Source of the DNA: Babylonia areolata
Taxonomy: Eukaryota; Mollusca; Gastropoda; Neogastropoda; Buccinidae
Reading direction: 5' to 3'
Assembly: GCF_041734735.1 (NCBI RefSeq)
Contig: NC_134884.1
Coordinates: 26,849,249 to 26,913,248 of the forward strand
Length of the DNA: 64,000 nucleotides
Made by a program: the position numbers and the translations under genes. Shown piece after piece: positions 60,096 through 64,000 of the stretch. Position 1 is the stretch's first letter. Every line of letters begins with the position of its first letter. Under the pieces are notes generated by a model, which had not been told where the DNA came from, did not search any database, and worked only from the letters and a program-made list of their open reading frames with translations.

Positions 60096-62189
60096 CTTCT
60101 CAAACACATGTCCAAAGGCAATTTACAACATACTAATTTGATTTTGCTATGACCTTCCCAGCTGTCTCTATTGTTTGCTTTCGTATCCTCTGGAAATGGC
60201 CTTTTCACAGCTCCACACACCTTATATATTTCCACCATTCTGCTGGTGTCGTTTGATGGTTTACATTTTCTCAGGCCCTAGGTCTGGCACAAATAAACTC
60301 CCATACATGTCACCCCCATTAAATGCTTTTGACAGTTTCAGGCACAACTATCAAGTGTTTTTCTTTTTTTCTCTTTTTTTGTAAGAACAGATTTCTTGAA
60401 GTGAAATTTTGGCTGGCCTCCCTGGGAAGAGTGTGTCACCACACTGCAGTGCCACATTTTCTTTATTCCTGATGTTTTTTTCTAACTATCAAAATGGATT
60501 TTTCTGCAGAATTTTGCCAGGGACAACCTATATGTCGCTACTGTGGGTACTTTCTCATGAGCTGAGTGCATGCTGCATACAGCTCAGTTTTAAAGTCATC
60601 TGAATAACTAGCACCCAGACAACTAATCAAGGTCCAGTGGGAGGGGGAGTATACATCCCAGTCTGTATAATCTGGAACTGGAACCCATGGACACTGTTGT
60701 TTTTTTTAATAAACATCTTTATGTTGCCAGTGGGGTAAGTGTTTTTCAACATCTGTTCAATTAACTTAAAAAGAGAAATATCCATCAGTCTGTGTGCCCT
60801 ATTTATTATGCACTAAGTACTAAATAAATGTCAGTAAAATTGGTGCATAGAGGTTGCAGGCGCACTGACCCACAACCATCTCTCTCTCTCTCACATTCAC
60901 ACACACACGCCTATTTCCTCATTTTCATGTCCAAACAAATCCACTCAAAAATGTTTTATTTCACTTCCAAATTTATCAAAACACAGAACCAAGCGAAAAG
61001 CCAATGGGCAATTTTGAAGTCGACCCCGACTGATGGCAAAGTAACAGTGAAAGTTAAAAAACATCTAACAATATATGGCACCCTCTTTTTCATTTTTTCA
61101 TTTTAATTATTATTATTTTTTTTTTTTTACATGTTGCACTTTCAACATAAATCAGCAACAACACCATTTCTGAATAATCCCAAATAATTACCCCCAAATA
61201 CATGGCACTCAGATGTCTAAGATCTTAAAACTGTACCAGTGACATTTTCAGCAATTATGGCACACAAAACAACTAGCTGAAAGATGAAAACCATCCAATC
61301 GTTCTGATTTAAAAAAAAAAAAAAAAAAGAAAAAAAAGTAGTTAACCCCAAACCCATGATGCACAAGTAATCAGAATGATTCAGATGATGACAAACATCA
61401 AAAAAGTAATTCTCGCACATCATAGATGCAACATTTACAGCAAATTTCATTTTAGTTAAAGAATTGTAACTTTAAAACAATGAAAATATCAATTTCAAAT
61501 AAGTAAGATAAATAGAAATAAGTAAAATAAACCAATAGCCACTCAGTGCAAATGCATAAATTTAGACCAGGTAGTTAAGTGTGTTCAGTTCAGCAAATCA
61601 TACATTATATTTCATTAAACAAGCCATCTTATTTAAAATTAACTTTTTTGGTGGTTGTTTAAACAGCCCAAGTTATTCAACTGAATGAAGACATGGTTGT
61701 TGACTGTTTGTGTGTGCGAGTGTTATATCCATTCTTCTTCTTCCCCCCATGAGAAATATTTTATAGCAAAACAAAGATTATGGTGATATCAAGCAGTGGA
61801 TAGAAGACCAGCATTGAATATTGGCGAAAAGTTCATCCAGTAATCACCTCCCTCAATCCCGCAAGTGCCCTCCCCCCGCCCCCCTCTGTCCCCCCTTCCT
61901 CCCCTTTCTTTTTTTCTCTCCTCCAAATGACTGACAAACAATTCAAAGCTATGCTGAACTAAAAATGTATGCAAAAGTCCTTTTAGACTCAAAATCTGAA
62001 ACATGGTAAGATTACTAAGAACCTTCTACCCTAGGCCAGTTTTTACAAATAAAAAAAGAACCCCCCCCAAAAAACAAAAACCCAACACACATTTTAACCA
62101 AAACTCACTAATATGAATAAGAAGGAAAAGAAAAAAATATATGTGAATGGGATCAACCATGTGAATTTCATGAAGCTGAGTGGCTTGAA

Positions 62190-62220
<31 letters not shown>

Positions 62221-62320
62221 AGTGTCAACTTGATTACTTAGAACAAACAGTAAAAATTCATTTTCCAATGAATGGCAAGAGTTTGGGAACTAATAACATG
62301 GAACTGGTGAATTAAGTTAT

Positions 62321-62354
<34 letters not shown>

Positions 62355-64000
62355 AACGAAGAAAACTTATGAATGCTAGACTTCAGTGAAAACATCAATA
62401 AATGAGAAAAGAACAGAGCTAACAGTTCAATAAATGAGGGTAAATACTTACTTTCATTTTCTGGCTGAATAGATTTTTTTATGTTAATGTAATATTAATT
62501 ATTATACAACACATAAAGCAATGTGAAAATATCAAACAGGAGAAATTAATAATGTGAATTTTAGGTGAATCGCAGACAACATACACAAAATAATGCAAGG
62601 ATTAAGACTAGCAATATCAAATTCTTGTGAATGGTAAATTTCAAACCATTACCGAACAACTAACATGGTAAATACTGTCAATGTGATGAATATAACAACA
62701 TTAATTTTATACTAAATGGAAAATGTTAAACAAACTGGCTACATATATACAAATTAATACTACAAGACTGGAGAGCAATACAGTCTTTTGAAATACCTTA
62801 CATACCCTACAATGTGCATTTAAAAAAAACAAAACTTTTTGTTACGCACAATACAGAACAAAAATATATTAAAACAAACAATTCAACAACAATAGAGAAG
62901 AAAATCAAATTCAAATAAAACAGACAACTACTCATTCCATGAAAGCAACAAAAGAACTGAATTGTAAGCATGTAACTACAACTAAAATTTAGCAAATTAC
63001 AAAACTATAAAGACAAGATGCCAAGGAGACAGAGACAGAGAGAGAGAGAGAGAGTGAAATAAAATAAAATACAGAACAAACAGGAGAGGAGCTGGGGAAA
63101 GGAACTGGCATTCTCACAAGTAACCCCATATCTGTCCATAATTTTTAAGAAAATATAATAAAAACAATATAAAGATTATATATATATTTTTTATAAAAGG
63201 AGGAGAGGTTGTGACAAGCTTACCTAATTACTTATCTTGTGGAAAATGAAATACAGTTTTAAAAAATTTCCAGAAAGACAAGAAAAAAAAAGAAAAGAAA
63301 AAAAACCCCCACAAAACAATACATGATGATACATCACTGAACAACGTGCAACAGTTACACAACATGTAGTAGCACACCTGACAACAACAAAACCCAGGAC
63401 TGGAAAATATATTTTTAAAAAAAGAGACTTTGGAGCACAACATAAAATACAGTGCACATTCTTGGCTACCTTACATGATACATTTTCTTTACAATGCTGC
63501 ACAATTTCACATGCTGAGCCTGAGCACATGCACAGAACAGTGATTCATTGTTCAGTATGTCCTTCATGTTTAATATATGCAGACTGGTTACTTTAATGGG
63601 GGGAATGAAAAAAAAAAGAAGAGAACTACCCCTACTCTCTTACAGTTTGATTTGTACAGTTCTAGTATCTACACAAAAAAGCAACAAAACAAAACAAAAA
63701 AACTCTGTGTGACTGTGTGTGTGTGTGTGCACACGCATGCATTTGTATGCCTGTGCACATGTGCACACACTTATGGGTGTGTCACCCCCATACCACCTGC
63801 TGAGCACCACATGCATGCAAGAGATTTAGTTTCCATTCCAGTCTGGCGCTTTGGCTTCCAGTCCCATTTTAAAGACACAAAAAGGCATGGTCAAAGACTG
63901 CAATCTGAAAGTTGCTGTTTGAATACAATTATATGAAACGATAATGAACAAATAAGTAAACCAACAGGTACTTGCCACACCATTTTTAATGTACACTCAA
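58441..64000. other. AT-rich tail of the window, no gene seen
   Basis: It contains (CATA)n near 59130-59160, (GT)n at 59408-59430 and 60058-60090, the SINE at 60390-60615, poly-A/T runs (61308-61328, 62190-62213, 62321-62351) and an AG run at 63035-63053. The last 3 kb are strongly A-rich on plus. They could be the 3' UTR of a minus-strand gene beyond the window, but nothing proves it. Confidence 0.5.
60390..60615 (-). mobile_element. SINE of family 2/3, decayed, headless
   Basis: On plus, in reverse order: AGATTTCTTGAAGTGAAATT, TTGGCTGGCCTCCCTGGGAA, TTTTGCCAGGGACAACC and GTGCATGCTGCATACAG. These match 35236-35540 with many changes, so the copy is old. Confidence 0.6.

Overview
The window looks like nuclear DNA of a gastropod mollusc, probably a caenogastropod. 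The genes are intron-rich animal genes, base composition is AT-leaning, (CA)n/(GT)n microsatellites are very dense, and there are many copies of tRNA-derived SINEs and short TTAA-bounded elements of a kind I associate with snail genomes. The clade is inferred from the repeats and is only moderately certain.

Four host genes and one RNA gene can be supported. (1) Positions 308-1815 (+) hold the 3' terminal exon of an unrecognised Pro/Ser-rich protein with an apparent one-base shift near its end. (2) A 5S rRNA gene or gene copy lies at 10209-10328 (+). (3) NEDD8 is complete in five coding exons from 11820 to 17554 (+). (4) APRT (adenine phosphoribosyltransferase) is complete in four coding exons from 33267 down to 23663 (-). 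(5) CCDC102A-like coiled-coil protein is complete in seven coding exons from 37875 to 47470 (+). An isolated exon-sized piece of a glycoside hydrolase family 31 protein lies at 9736-9879 (+) with no partner exons.

Layout: 1-1815 gene end; 1816-7337 intergenic, microsatellite-rich, one SINE; 7338-9190 broken LINE (-) lying between two CTAC/CTGT-type tetranucleotide tracts; 9450-11300 SINEs, GH31 fragment, 5S; 11640-17554 NEDD8, with LINE and SINE relics in its introns; 17555-23662 convergent intergenic space with old SINEs; 23663-33267 APRT, whose third intron carries three different tandem arrays; 33268-37874 divergent intergenic space between APRT and CCDC102A with a ~410-bp-spaced duplication; 37875-47470 CCDC102A; 47471-64000 AT-rich sequence with SINEs, one TTAA-bounded MITE, an odd GC-rich element near 50.6 kb, and no gene I can support.

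The genes are unrelated housekeeping functions: ubiquitin-like modification (NEDD8), purine salvage (APRT), and a coiled-coil protein of unknown biochemistry (CCDC102A). The most interesting material is the repeat landscape: SINEs with the same central domain behind different tRNA-like heads, a compact SINE with an AAATA-type tail, a TTAA-bounded MITE family, a 65/67/87-bp alternating array, and long alternating purine-pyrimidine tracts, one of them just upstream of the 5S gene. I saw no retrovirus, LTR element, Polinton, CRISPR array or toxin gene.
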